64,000 nt of DNA from Blautia sp. BIOML-A1 (lineage in GTDB: Bacteria > Bacillota > Clostridia > Lachnospirales > Lachnospiraceae), in the NCBI RefSeq assembly GCF_009883055.1, contig NZ_WWVR01000003.1, positions 62,001 to 126,000 on the forward strand. Direction: 5' to 3'. Made by a program: the position numbers and the translations under genes. The notes beneath the pieces were generated by a model. The model was not told where the DNA came from. It worked only from the letters and a program-made list of their open reading frames with translations, and ran no database searches. Shown piece by piece: positions 53,906 to 62,562 of this stretch (positions are counted from its first letter, which is position 1; the number at the start of each line of letters is the position of its first letter).

Positions 53906-55345
53906 TCACTTAGTTTTTTGCACTGTCTCACTGTCATTATCAAAATGTAATGTCTTATGATATTTCGCATTCTCCTCCAGAAGTTTTTTCCATTTCTGTC
54001 CGTCTTCTTTCGTAGGATTATCAAAATTCTGCTGCCCCTTCAGTTCATCCATATACTGGATATAATCCAGGAAATAAATATCTACTGTCGAAATATCCCT
54101 GTCCTGAATTGCGAAGTTATTACAGTTTCCAGTAGACTCATTATATGGAAGTGTGTTTCCGTTGGCATCAAGAGCTACCATGAAGCAGTCACTGTTGGAT
54201 CCTTCCTTATAAAGTTCATTTACCGTCAGTTCATACGGAGAACGAATTACGGATTTGAGTCCGATACCAGCATCGTTTGTATCATTGAGTTCCAATACTT
54301 CTGTCCGGGAATCATCTACTGTAACCGGGATATCGAAACTCCAGTCACCTTCATATTTGTAGTAGCCGGCATCCCTTCCATAGTTTTCATCATCCGCTTC
54401 TGACCACTCATAGTCTGCTTCCAGCCCTCTTACCTTCGTGATATCCAGATGCAGATTAAAAGTATCCGGAATCTCAATATCTTTAATATATTTCTGATAT
54501 GCTCCACCACGCTCAGATACTTTATTGATAAACTCTTCCAGCAGTGCATAACCTTCATCCGTCTGATCATCTAAGTCCGCCTGAGTTATTCCCATCTCAT
54601 CCATTACCTGCTGTGTCATTTCATTGTATTTCTCATTATATTCCGTATAGTCTTTTGCCGCCTGAGCAAGATCATAACGGAAAATGCATGCATAGGTGTT
54701 GTCATCCAGAAACTGTCCTTCCACCTGCCCGTCGATCACCGGACTAGCTTCTGAATCAAAGTCCACACCGCCAGTCATATCCAGATCAATGACCGGTGTT
54801 CCACTTTCCGCCCTGGTTGACGTTTCTGGAAATGGCTTATCACTCTTAAACTGCATAGTTATATAGACTGCCTGGCTGTTGGCATATACCTCAGAACATG
54901 TAATTGTCAGCCCATCTGCTGTTTTAATGTAAGCATTCTCACTAGTGGCATTACCTGTCTTGTCCCCATCTGCTTCACTGCCATCTGCCGTTGTTCCATC
55001 AACGGATTCCAAGGTTGTTGCATAATCCGAAAAATCACCAAAGAAACTTACATTATCCTGCAAGATTTCAAAAAGCCCTCCTACAACCGGAATATTCTTT
55101 GCCATTACTGGATTGGTTGCACAGAATATAAATCCGACTGCCAGTACCGCTGCCATACCTCCTGCTACCCTGCCTCCAATTTTCATCCAGTGATATGGAT
55201 CCTTTGGTGCTTTTTTCTGTAACACAGCATTATTTTCAATCAATCGATATGCCTGATTGATACGTTCATGCACGATTGCCGGCATTTCTGTATCCTTTTG
55301 AAGTTTTTCCTGGAAGTCTTTCTCATTATTATTTAAAGTCATCAT
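53906..55345 (-). CDS. DUF4179 anti-sigma-type membrane protein
   Basis: 479 residues: cytoplasmic N-terminal 60 residues, one membrane helix (GGMAAVLAVGFIFCATNPVM, about 71-90) and a large extracellular domain beginning with the DUF4179 segment NIPVVGGLFEILQDNVSFFG. Such proteins accompany ECF sigma factors and act as their membrane-bound regulators. Its first codons overlap the sigma gene stop. Confidence 0.85.
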   Translation of the reverse strand: MMTLNNNEKDFQEKLQKDTEMPAIVHERINQAYRLIENNAVLQKKAPKDPYHWMKIGGRVAGGMAAVLAVGFIFCATNPVMAKNIPVVGGLFEILQDNVSFFGDFSDYATTLESVDGTTADGSEADGDKTGNATSENAYIKTADGLTITCSEVYANSQAVYITMQFKSDKPFPETSTRAESGTPVIDLDMTGGVDFDSEASPVIDGQVEGQFLDDNTYACIFRYDLAQAAKDYTEYNEKYNEMTQQVMDEMGITQADLDDQTDEGYALLEEFINKVSERGGAYQKYIKDIEIPDTFNLHLDITKVRGLEADYEWSEADDENYGRDAGYYKYEGDWSFDIPVTVDDSRTEVLELNDTNDAGIGLKSVIRSPYELTVNELYKEGSNSDCFMVALDANGNTLPYNESTGNCNNFAIQDRDISTVDIYFLDYIQYMDELKGQQNFDNPTKEDGQKWKKLLEENAKYHKTLHFDNDSETVQKTK

Positions 55346-55863
55346 TAAACACGTCCCTCCTTAACCTTATATCCATACATCTCTGCAATCTGTTTTCTAC
55401 CACGATGAAGACGAGATTTCACAGTGCTTTCCTTCATATCCAGAGCGTCACTGATCTCCCGGACATTAAATCCTTCCATATAGTACAAAAGAACAACCAA
55501 ACGATATTTGCTATCCAATGTTTCTAATACTTGTGCCCATTCCATCGCCGCATATTCTTCTTCGTGAAAAGGTGTTTCCGGCATCTGATCCGTATAAGTA
55601 ACCAGCTTTTTCTTCTGTATCATGTCCTTACACTTGTTGATCAAGATTCGAATCATCCAAGTTTTAAAATATCTGTTCTGTTTCAGACTTTTCAGATTTT
55701 CATAACAGGAAAGAATCGTATCCTGTATTGCATCCGCAACATCTTCATCATTTTTCAGATATGCTGCCGCAATCTTATACATACTCTGTACATTCTCATC
55801 CATAAGTCGGCAGAAAGCATCTTTGTCGCCTTTCTTCGCTTTTCGTATCAAAACCTCATTCAT
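55345..55863 (-). CDS. ECF-type RNA polymerase sigma factor
   Basis: 172 residues: region 2 (AAAYLKNDEDVADAIQDTIL, KSLKQNRYFKTWMIRILINK) and region 4 (LLYYMEGFNVREISDALDMK, STVKSRLHRGRKQIAEM). Co-transcribed with the DUF4179 protein, its probable anti-sigma factor; the L,D-transpeptidase behind them may be a target. About 288 bp upstream is non-coding apart from the terminator at 56051-56092. Confidence 0.93.
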   Translation of the reverse strand: MNEVLIRKAKKGDKDAFCRLMDENVQSMYKIAAAYLKNDEDVADAIQDTILSCYENLKSLKQNRYFKTWMIRILINKCKDMIQKKKLVTYTDQMPETPFHEEEYAAMEWAQVLETLDSKYRLVVLLYYMEGFNVREISDALDMKESTVKSRLHRGRKQIAEMYGYKVKEGRV

Positions 55864-56050
55864 TGTAGTTCCGGCTCTCCTATCTCAGACTAGTCATCCG
55901 TAGTATACTATAGAAGCTTCATTTATGTGCTTCTACTTATTAGACGTGCGAATCCCTAAAAAGGTTGCAAATATTTTTAAAAAAATTATCTCAGATAAAA
56001 ACACCCCCGAAATCGTTCAAATTTTATGATCATCAGGTCCTATTAGGGTA

Positions 56051-56092
56051 TAAAAACAGCCGTACCATGTGCGTTTTACATGATACGGCTGT
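56051..56092 (-). terminator. Terminator after PBECR4-like gene
   Basis: ACAGCCGTATCATGT and ACATGGTACGGCTGT arms with a 7-nt loop, followed by TTTTTAT on the minus strand, about 60 nt beyond the stop at 56152. Confidence 0.85.
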
Positions 56093-56151
56093 CAATAATT
56101 CTCATACCCTCAGGATAGATTAATTGAATCGCCAACTAAGACTCTCCATTT

Positions 56152-56784
56152 TTATTTATGTAATAAAGTTTGATCCAGCATGTTTTTAATTTCATCCGGA
56201 AGACTGTCTATCATTGCATTTTCATCCAAAAACAGTAAAGTTGTATATTTTTTCGCATCATTCGGTGCTGAGAAAATATGAGTTACTGTATATGCTGTTG
56301 TACTTTTAGAAAAACAATCTTCATCTCGCAGTGATTCTACTACAAAGCAATCGCCTTTTTGCTGTCCCTGATCATCATACTCTTTATTTAAGCATAGAGT
56401 AAAATTAAGATCTGTTGTGCCAAACTTATAAGTTCTCGTATCTGTAACAATCTCTTCCAACATAAAGCCTTCTGAGCCAGCCAGCATTGCAATCTGTCCG
56501 ATATGCTTAATTTTACGCTTACACAATGAAAAAGGGTGCTGCGGTGTAAAAAATATCTGCGAAGCCTGAAGCAGTTTTTTTGCTGCATAACTATAAAACT
56601 TTTTTGCGGAAAGGTTTGTGGCCACACCTGTTAAGTGCCTGAAATTGGCAGCTTTATAAAGCACCTCAATATATCTGCCTTCAAATACATATAGAAATCT
56701 TTTACCTACTAAATGCTTCCTATACAGATCGGCAGCTATTTTAATCTCCTGTACGATTTTCTCTCTATCCTGTTGTTTTCCCAT
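56152..56784 (-). CDS. PBECR4-like nuclease domain protein
   Basis: 210 residues, soluble. FLYVFEGRYIEVLYKAANFR then HLTGVATNLSAKKFY and LLQASQIFFTPQHPF resemble the PBECR4 (phage barnase-EndoU-colicin-RelE-like nuclease) family; catalytic residues cannot be assigned with certainty. Ends LPDEIKNMLDQTLLHK. It starts only about 30 nt after the ncRNA terminator, so it may depend on read-through or an overlapping promoter. No partner gene is adjacent. Confidence 0.65.
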   Translation of the reverse strand: MGKQQDREKIVQEIKIAADLYRKHLVGKRFLYVFEGRYIEVLYKAANFRHLTGVATNLSAKKFYSYAAKKLLQASQIFFTPQHPFSLCKRKIKHIGQIAMLAGSEGFMLEEIVTDTRTYKFGTTDLNFTLCLNKEYDDQGQQKGDCFVVESLRDEDCFSKSTTAYTVTHIFSAPNDAKKYTTLLFLDENAMIDSLPDEIKNMLDQTLLHK

Positions 56785-56813
56785 CTATCTTTTCCCAATC
56801 ATCACTATAATAT

Positions 56814-57063
56814 AAAAACAGCACCGGACAACTTTTTGTTATCCAGTGCCCATAATCTTAAAAAGCGGTTTTATGCTGGCTGTCAGCCGCGACATCCTTC
56901 CGAACGTCTAAAATGTCGCCGGTATCATTAAGTCCCCGGCGCGGACTCACCGTATCTCCCTGGTGTGGGCGTAATACCCTTCCGAGTATCAAATAGTCCC
57001 AGTAATTACCCTGCCCGGGCACAGTACAGCTTTTACGTGCCGCTACACGAAACCTTTTGGTTT
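56814..57063 (-). ncRNA. Structured non-coding RNA (about 250 nt), possible raiA-motif
   Basis: Runs from a TATAAT/TTGATA promoter (17-bp spacer) to an intrinsic terminator with no ORF between. Many helices are visible on the minus strand: GGCAC/GTGCC, CACC/GGTG (in CACCAGGGAGATACGGTG), CGCCGG/CCGGCG, GACAT/ATGTC, GGCTG/CAGCC, plus a closing AAGGTTT/AAAACC. The stretch GGTGAGTCCGCGCCGG is reminiscent of large Clostridia ncRNA motifs such as raiA, but this name is from memory, not a search. Confidence 0.65.
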
Positions 57064-57069
57064 AACTAT

Positions 57070-57098
57070 ATTATATGCGATACCCTAAGAAATATCAA
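57070..57098 (-). promoter_or_regulatory. Promoter of the structured ncRNA
   Basis: TTGATA (57098-57093) and TATAAT (57075-57070), 17-bp spacer, minus strand. Confidence 0.82.
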
Positions 57099-57182
57099 TA
57101 GTTTCTGGCAAAATCGATTGGCTGTATTTTATTGTACCCCATTACTTACCACTGTCTATGATTTCCAGGCCCTCAGGACAGA

Positions 57183-57560
57183 TCAATCAAAAATCATATT
57201 CTCTGTCCCATTAGGTTTTAAAAATACTGTTTTCGAAATTCCATTGCATTCCAGCGTTACTTTCTGCTCACGGGAAGAACAGAGGCGAACCCTGTGTATC
57301 CTGCCCTCTCTCCATTCAAAATCAACTGTGATGTCACCCTGTGCCTTCATTCCCCGGACTTTTCCGTCTTTCCACTCATCCGGAAGTGCCGGAAGCAACA
57401 GGAAATGCCCTTTCCTGCTCTGGATAAGCATCTCTGCAACTGCAGCTGCAAAGCCAAAATTCCCATCGATCTGGAACGGAGGGTGTGCACACAACATGTT
57501 GGGATAAATGCCGCCTCCCACACAGGAGATATTTTCCTCCCTGGTATAACGGAGCTGGTT
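57183..57560 (-). pseudogene. GH95 alpha-L-fucosidase, C-terminal fragment
   Basis: About 120 residues in frame: NQLRYTREENISCVGGGIYP then NMLCAHPPFQIDGNFGFAAA, LLLPALPDEW and VRGMKAQGDITVDFEW. These are hallmark C-terminal motifs of GH95 fucosidases. The preceding 500-600 residues are absent; upstream sequence is the 3' end of a group II intron. A broken gene. Confidence 0.82.
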
Positions 57561-57562
57561 TG

Positions 57563-58110
<548 letters not shown>

Positions 58111-58338
58111 TTGTCGTACTATCATTATACTTTTTTATTATAAAAAAATACATAAACAACATTCGCCAAAACATGCACAAAATGTTATACTTTTACATAA
58201 TAGCCAACTATTTTTTAACAATATTTTGTAGAATCGTAAAATTGCATAATTCATATTGTTGTATTTTGTGCAATATGACAAGGAAGACATTACTTGTATA
58301 CATTATCAGCATACTATCACAAATCCAGGGTTGATTTT

Positions 58339-59166
58339 ATGGATAAAAAACATCCCCTGTTTATTGGAAGCTGCGGTACTTATCATCTATACACCGTAGA
58401 AAAGCTTCCTACCCACCGCCCGAAAGGCCGGCTTGATTATCAGCTTCTTTACATCGCATCCGGACGGGCACATTTTTATTTTGATGGAAAACCTACTGTT
58501 GTAGAAGCCGGCAATATGATACTCTACCGTCCACGTGAGGAACAACGCTATTATTATGGAGCGGATCAGACCGAAGTTTACTGGGTTCACTTTACTGGAA
58601 ATAATGTAAAGAACTTTCTGAGAAGATATGGGATTGCCGACGATACCCGCATTATTTATACCGGTATCTCCATTGAGTACAAAAATCTATTTATGTCTAT
58701 GATCGAGGAACTGAATCTGCAGCGAATTGATTACGAGGAGATGCTGATAAATTATTTCACGATTCTCCTGATCAACCTCCATAGAATAGCACTGCAAAAG
58801 CCACGTAAAAAGAACCTTCAGAACATGAACGATATGGAACAGGCTGCACAGTACTTTCGGATGCATTATAATAAACCTATAAGTATTGAGGACTATGCTG
58901 TTTCCCACAATATGAGTATCAGCTGGTTCATCCAGAACTTCCGTCAGTATGCCAATACTACACCTGCTCAATACGTGCAGTCTCTGAGGCTTACCAATGC
59001 AAAAATGCTTCTGGAAACGACCAATTATAATATCACAGAAATAGCCAACCTGGTCGGGTACGAGAATCCATTATATTTCAGCCGCTTTTTCCGAAAACAG
59101 TGTGGCATTTCCCCTTCACAGTTCCGCAAACAGCTGGTGCCGAATGCAGAAAGCTGTCCAAAATAA
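58339..59166 (+). CDS. AraC-family transcriptional regulator
   Basis: 275 residues from the ATG at 58339; an upstream TTG at 58294 is possible but less likely. N-terminal cupin ligand-binding domain (LDYQLLYIASGRAHFYFDGK, VYWVHFTGNN) and a C-terminal double HTH (ISIEDYAVSHNMSISWFIQN, YNITEIANLVGYENPLYFSR, FFRKQCGISPSQFRKQL). Only clear plus-strand gene in the window. Such regulators usually control sugar use; the GH95 fragment next door may be a former target. Strong family call. Confidence 0.93.
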   Translation: MDKKHPLFIGSCGTYHLYTVEKLPTHRPKGRLDYQLLYIASGRAHFYFDGKPTVVEAGNMILYRPREEQRYYYGADQTEVYWVHFTGNNVKNFLRRYGIADDTRIIYTGISIEYKNLFMSMIEELNLQRIDYEEMLINYFTILLINLHRIALQKPRKKNLQNMNDMEQAAQYFRMHYNKPISIEDYAVSHNMSISWFIQNFRQYANTTPAQYVQSLRLTNAKMLLETTNYNITEIANLVGYENPLYFSRFFRKQCGISPSQFRKQLVPNAESCPK

Positions 59167-59218
59167 AACCAATCAAAAACGCTGGGAGCAATTCTCAGCG
59201 TTTTTGATTGGTTTTATT
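59166..59218. terminator. Bidirectional terminator between AraC and FtsW-like genes
   Basis: AACCAATCAAAAACGCTG pairs with CAGCGTTTTTGATTGGTT; T-runs and A-runs on both sides serve the convergent genes. Confidence 0.9.
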
Positions 59219-59228
59219 TAACATAATA

Positions 59229-60581
59229 TTATGATACTTTTTTTACCTTAGAATTAATGGACATAAAGCCTGTTTCAGGATGTCGCGGATAAATATTCTT
59301 ATACCTGTAAGTACTCAGCACGATCCCCATGAGTCCATAAGAAATTATGATACAGCTTCCTCCGGCTGAAAAAAACGGAAGAAATGTTATTGATTGCGGA
59401 AATACGCCAAGATTCTCAAGGACATTTATCAAAAAACTGATGAGAAATACAATTCCGCACCCGCATCCCATCATCATGCCCAGCTGATTTTTCTGTCGTA
59501 ATGCAGTGTTGAAGACTGCAAAAATCAGAACCGCAAGAACACAGCACAAAAGTATAGCTGCAATTATTCCATATACAGATGACAGATAGGTCAGAATGTA
59601 ATCCGCATTAAATGCTGGCAGGATTCCCGTTACATCTGATTTGCTTTTCCCGATCAGCTTATTTTGTCTCCAAAGTGAATGCAACATTTTTGTGAGATAG
59701 TCTGTTTCGCTGCCGCTGGAAAATATCGCCTGTATGCGCGCAATTTGATATTCCGCCAGCCTGTTTCTCAGGTACATACTCAGAAAAGCTGCTATGGGCG
59801 CGGTCAAAAACACAGCCCATATTCCACAGATAGTTCTTTTCTTTCTGACTGTAAACCAGTCCTTTTTGATTGCGATCGTCAACATAGTCAGCATAGTTAC
59901 CAGCATCACACAAGCTGTCCTGAGTGCCGGCAGGCTGTAAACTAATATTACTGGAGCAATCAGCCATAAGATTGCTCTTATCAGTCCCTTATATCCCCAC
60001 CCATGATATTTATATAAAATCGCCCCATATATAGGGACATAAAACAGCATCAGTTTTTGTACATCCATGCCTCTTCTGCCTCCCGGCAGTGATATAAAAA
60101 TCCTCGCTCCGTTTACCTGGCCTCCTTCCAATATAACCAGCAAACAGACGGCCAATAAAACAGCTGCAATTATTTTTGAAAATTTTGCCAGTACGGTATA
60201 GTCCAGCAGATACAAAATCATCATGACAGCCAGCCCGATCATAACATGAAACACATATCTGTCAGAACCGGCTACCGCATTCTCACTGGCTTTTCCGGAA
60301 ATCCCTGCATGTATCAGAACACCTGCAATGCTGATAAATATAATTATTCCCAAAAGTTTCCATGCAGCCTGAGGTCTGTGGATACTGTCAAGGGAGATTC
60401 CTGTTTCCACAGGATCCCCCATGTCTCTGACAGCTTCCTTCTCTGCCTGTTCATGATCCATGCCTGCCTTCATGTTTTCCGCAATCTGATCCTCCATATG
60501 ATCCTGCAGTTCCTGTTTTATGTATGGTCTGGCTTTTGTGCAGCGAATTTGTTCCAGCAATAATTTCAGATATTCGTCCAT
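59229..60581 (-). CDS. FtsW/RodA-like membrane protein with permease-prefix domain
   Basis: 450 residues. The first 75 (MDEYLKLLLEQIRCTKARPY, KQELQDHMEDQIAENMKAG, EAVRDMGDPVETG) match the permease prefix domain 1 found next to PadR regulators. The rest is a polytopic FtsW/RodA/SpoVE-like domain with about ten helices. The prefix is unusual for a SEDS protein; it may be a regulated glycosyltransferase-like paralogue. PadR overlaps its start by a few bases. Confidence 0.82.
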   Translation of the reverse strand: MDEYLKLLLEQIRCTKARPYIKQELQDHMEDQIAENMKAGMDHEQAEKEAVRDMGDPVETGISLDSIHRPQAAWKLLGIIIFISIAGVLIHAGISGKASENAVAGSDRYVFHVMIGLAVMMILYLLDYTVLAKFSKIIAAVLLAVCLLVILEGGQVNGARIFISLPGGRRGMDVQKLMLFYVPIYGAILYKYHGWGYKGLIRAILWLIAPVILVYSLPALRTACVMLVTMLTMLTIAIKKDWFTVRKKRTICGIWAVFLTAPIAAFLSMYLRNRLAEYQIARIQAIFSSGSETDYLTKMLHSLWRQNKLIGKSKSDVTGILPAFNADYILTYLSSVYGIIAAILLCCVLAVLIFAVFNTALRQKNQLGMMMGCGCGIVFLISFLINVLENLGVFPQSITFLPFFSAGGSCIIISYGLMGIVLSTYRYKNIYPRHPETGFMSINSKVKKVS

Positions 60582-60584
60582 AAC

Positions 60585-60923
60585 TCACACCTCCAATATA
60601 AGCACATTGGTCACTGCTGCAGAATACTCTTTCCATTCCTCTATTTTCTTTTCAAGGAATCCTCTTCCCTGTCTGGTAAGGCTATAATACTTTCTGGTCT
60701 TTCCAGCTACATCCTGTTCATATACTGTCAGGAGTCCTTTCTCTTCCAGGCTGTGCAGCAATGGATAAAGAGTTCCTGCCTTCAGCTCAAATACATTCTG
60801 AGATTTTTGCCTCAGTGTGTCGATCATCTCATATCCATACATATCCTTTTCAGACAAAAGTTTCATTACAAGCATTGCCATACTTCCTGAAACCAATGCT
60901 CTTTCAATAGCCATCTGGTCCAC
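60585..60923 (-). CDS. PadR-family transcriptional regulator
   Basis: 112 residues, winged helix (MLVMKLLSEKDMYGYEMIDT, LYPLLHSLEEKGLLTVYEQD, RKYYSLTRQGRGFLEKKIEE). Small PadR type, typically a repressor of the adjacent membrane protein. Direct repeats in its promoter (60941-60965) are a likely operator. Confidence 0.93.
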   Translation of the reverse strand: MDQMAIERALVSGSMAMLVMKLLSEKDMYGYEMIDTLRQKSQNVFELKAGTLYPLLHSLEEKGLLTVYEQDVAGKTRKYYSLTRQGRGFLEKKIEEWKEYSAAVTNVLILEV

Positions 60924-60940
60924 CCCCTTCTTAGAATAAG

Positions 60941-60965
60941 CTATATATCGACGTTCTATATATCG
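60941..60965 (-). promoter_or_regulatory. Putative PadR operator direct repeats
   Basis: Two copies of CGATATATAG spaced 15 bp apart, between the -10 box (60975-60980) and the start of the PadR gene. Confidence 0.55.
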
Positions 60966-60974
60966 GTTGTCTAT

Positions 60975-61003
60975 ATAATAGATTATTTTACGTTATTTGT
61001 CAA
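60975..61003 (-). promoter_or_regulatory. Sigma-A promoter of PadR operon
   Basis: TTGACA (61003-60998) and TATTAT (60980-60975), 17-bp spacer, minus strand. Confidence 0.82.
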
Positions 61004-61109
61004 TATATCAATAAGATTTATCAAAAATTTTATATTTTATATCTAATTTTTGATTATCCGCATAGATACTATACTTTCACGTATTTTGAAGTATAGAAAA
61101 ACTATAGAA

Positions 61110-61225
61110 AATCATTCATTATACCACGATTTGCATTGTAGAACAAATGTTTTTTTATTTTGCAATTCATCTCCCACCTGTAGAGGAAGGAGAATTCTTG
61201 CTATATATTCTGTTAAATACCTTAC
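61110..61225. repeat. Copy 2 of a dispersed element (see 40200-40335)
   Basis: Contains CATTATACCACGATTTGCAT, an imperfect hairpin CTCCCACCTGTAGAGGAAGG, then AGAATTCTTGCTATATATTC and TGTTAAAT. The layout resembles the right end of IS200/IS605-type elements (subterminal hairpin then TTCTTG...). No transposase remnant is seen. The rest of 61004-61350 is otherwise unexplained AT-rich sequence. Confidence 0.55.
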
Positions 61226-61346
61226 GGCTGGACATGCTCTACGGAAAAGGCTTCCTTGCAATCCTCCCAATGCGTATTGTAAAGAACTTGATCATGTGGC
61301 CAACTGATTACATATATTTGAAAATATATAATCTTAGTGATATCAA

Positions 61347-61397
61347 ATAAAAAACGCGAATATTCCAGTGCTTAATAAGCCACTGATATTCGCGTTT
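61347..61397 (-). terminator. Terminator after signal peptidase gene
   Basis: AACGCGAATATCAGTG and CACTGGAATATTCGCGTT arms with a 10-nt loop, followed by six Ts on the minus strand, just beyond the stop at 61402. Confidence 0.88.
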
Positions 61398-61401
61398 CTT
61401 A

Positions 61402-61959
61402 TTATCCTAACCACTTGAAAGATGGATAGTATCTTACAATAGCTTTCCCCACAAGCTGGTCAAATCGCACGAATTTGTTTTTCCATGAACGTGAATCCTT
61501 CGAATCATTCCGGTTGTCACCAAGCATGAAATAACTGTTTTCCGGAACTGTATATGGACCATAACTTCCGATCATTTTCTCCGGAATGAAAGAGTCATCC
61601 AATGGAGTGGGTGAACCATCAATGTAAACTTTCCCATCCTTAATTTCCACTACCTCTCCCGGCAGTCCGATCACTCTTTTGATAAAAAGACGGCTTTCAT
61701 CATCTGGGTATTTGAATATTACAATATCAAATCGCTCCGGGTCCTTGAACTTTTCAAAAATTTCATAACCGAACAGATTAAGATTAATTCCATACGCAAG
61801 CCGAAAGCCGAAAAGGCGGTCTTTCACCATAAGTGTTTTTTCCATGGAGGGTGAAGGGATTTTTGCGTTAATCAAAACAACATTATTGATAACCAGAGTA
61901 ATTGCCACTACTATTACAATCAATTTCACATAGCCTAACAGTTCACGCCAGATTTTCAT
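61402..61959 (-). CDS. lepB: Signal peptidase I
   Basis: 185 residues from the ATG at 61959 (GGTGGAG upstream): an N-terminal membrane helix (about 10-30), catalytic Ser 38 in PSPSMEKTL, Lys 94 in RLFIKRVIGLPGE, and GDNRNDSKDSR near the end, as in S26A type I signal peptidases of Gram-positive bacteria. Cleaves Sec signal peptides at the outer membrane face. Its ribosome site lies in the 3' end of the XRE gene. Confidence 0.95.
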   Translation of the reverse strand: MKIWRELLGYVKLIVIVVAITLVINNVVLINAKIPSPSMEKTLMVKDRLFGFRLAYGINLNLFGYEIFEKFKDPERFDIVIFKYPDDESRLFIKRVIGLPGEVVEIKDGKVYIDGSPTPLDDSFIPEKMIGSYGPYTVPENSYFMLGDNRNDSKDSRSWKNKFVRFDQLVGKAIVRYYPSFKWLG

Positions 61960-61969
61960 GCTCTCCACC

Positions 61970-62407
61970 TCACCGTTCTTCATTATTCATATATCTGAAC
62001 AATCTTTTGTCATATTTTGCTTCCCGGTACCAGCCAATTCCGATCATGACCACGCCTAATACAATGGTAACCGTTCTGACCATTGTATCAGCTGAAAACA
62101 GGCAGGAAATTACAATTCCAGTTCCTGCACCTGTAAAAAAGTCAATAACAGACTTTTCCCGTTTCAATGATCCAAGCACTCTTTCTTTATCCATGGTTTT
62201 TACCATTTTGACATCTTCCTTTATTAAGACATCGAGAGAAATATCAAAACGGTTGCTGATGTCTATGAGAATCTGCAGATCCGGATAGCTCTTTTCATTT
62301 TCCCAATTAGACACAGTCTGTCTGGTAACATGAAATATTTTTCCAAATTCCTCCTGGGTCAGTCCCTTTTCTTTTCGTATTTTTAGTATCTGCGTTCCAA
62401 TATTCAT
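61970..62407 (-). CDS. XRE-type HTH regulator with membrane segments
   Basis: 145 residues from an ATG at 62407 with AGGAGC upstream. N-terminal HTH_3 (QILKIRKEKGLTQEEFGKIF, TRQTVSNWENEKSYPDL), a linker, then two hydrophobic segments (GAGTGIVISCLFSADTMV; VTIVLGVVMIGIGW). Membrane-linked XRE regulators of this kind are common in Clostridia. Co-transcribed with the signal peptidase; role unknown. Confidence 0.88.
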   Translation of the reverse strand: MNIGTQILKIRKEKGLTQEEFGKIFHVTRQTVSNWENEKSYPDLQILIDISNRFDISLDVLIKEDVKMVKTMDKERVLGSLKREKSVIDFFTGAGTGIVISCLFSADTMVRTVTIVLGVVMIGIGWYREAKYDKRLFRYMNNEER

Positions 62408-62562
62408 ATTGCTCTGCTCCTGTTCTTCCAATCGGTTTTGCTTTCTCACTTGGATTATATAAAAATTTCTGCCAAATGAAAAGCAATTTACCTTTTACAG
62501 CGAAAAAACAGGTATGCAAAGCTTCTTTGACATGGGATTTTTGAAAACAGATTCACGTTTCT

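Noticed and set aside
61147..61350. Plus-strand 67-codon frame near the second dispersed repeat
   Set aside because: It is AT-rich, runs through the repeat sequence and has no matching frame at the first copy, so it is not supported as a gene.
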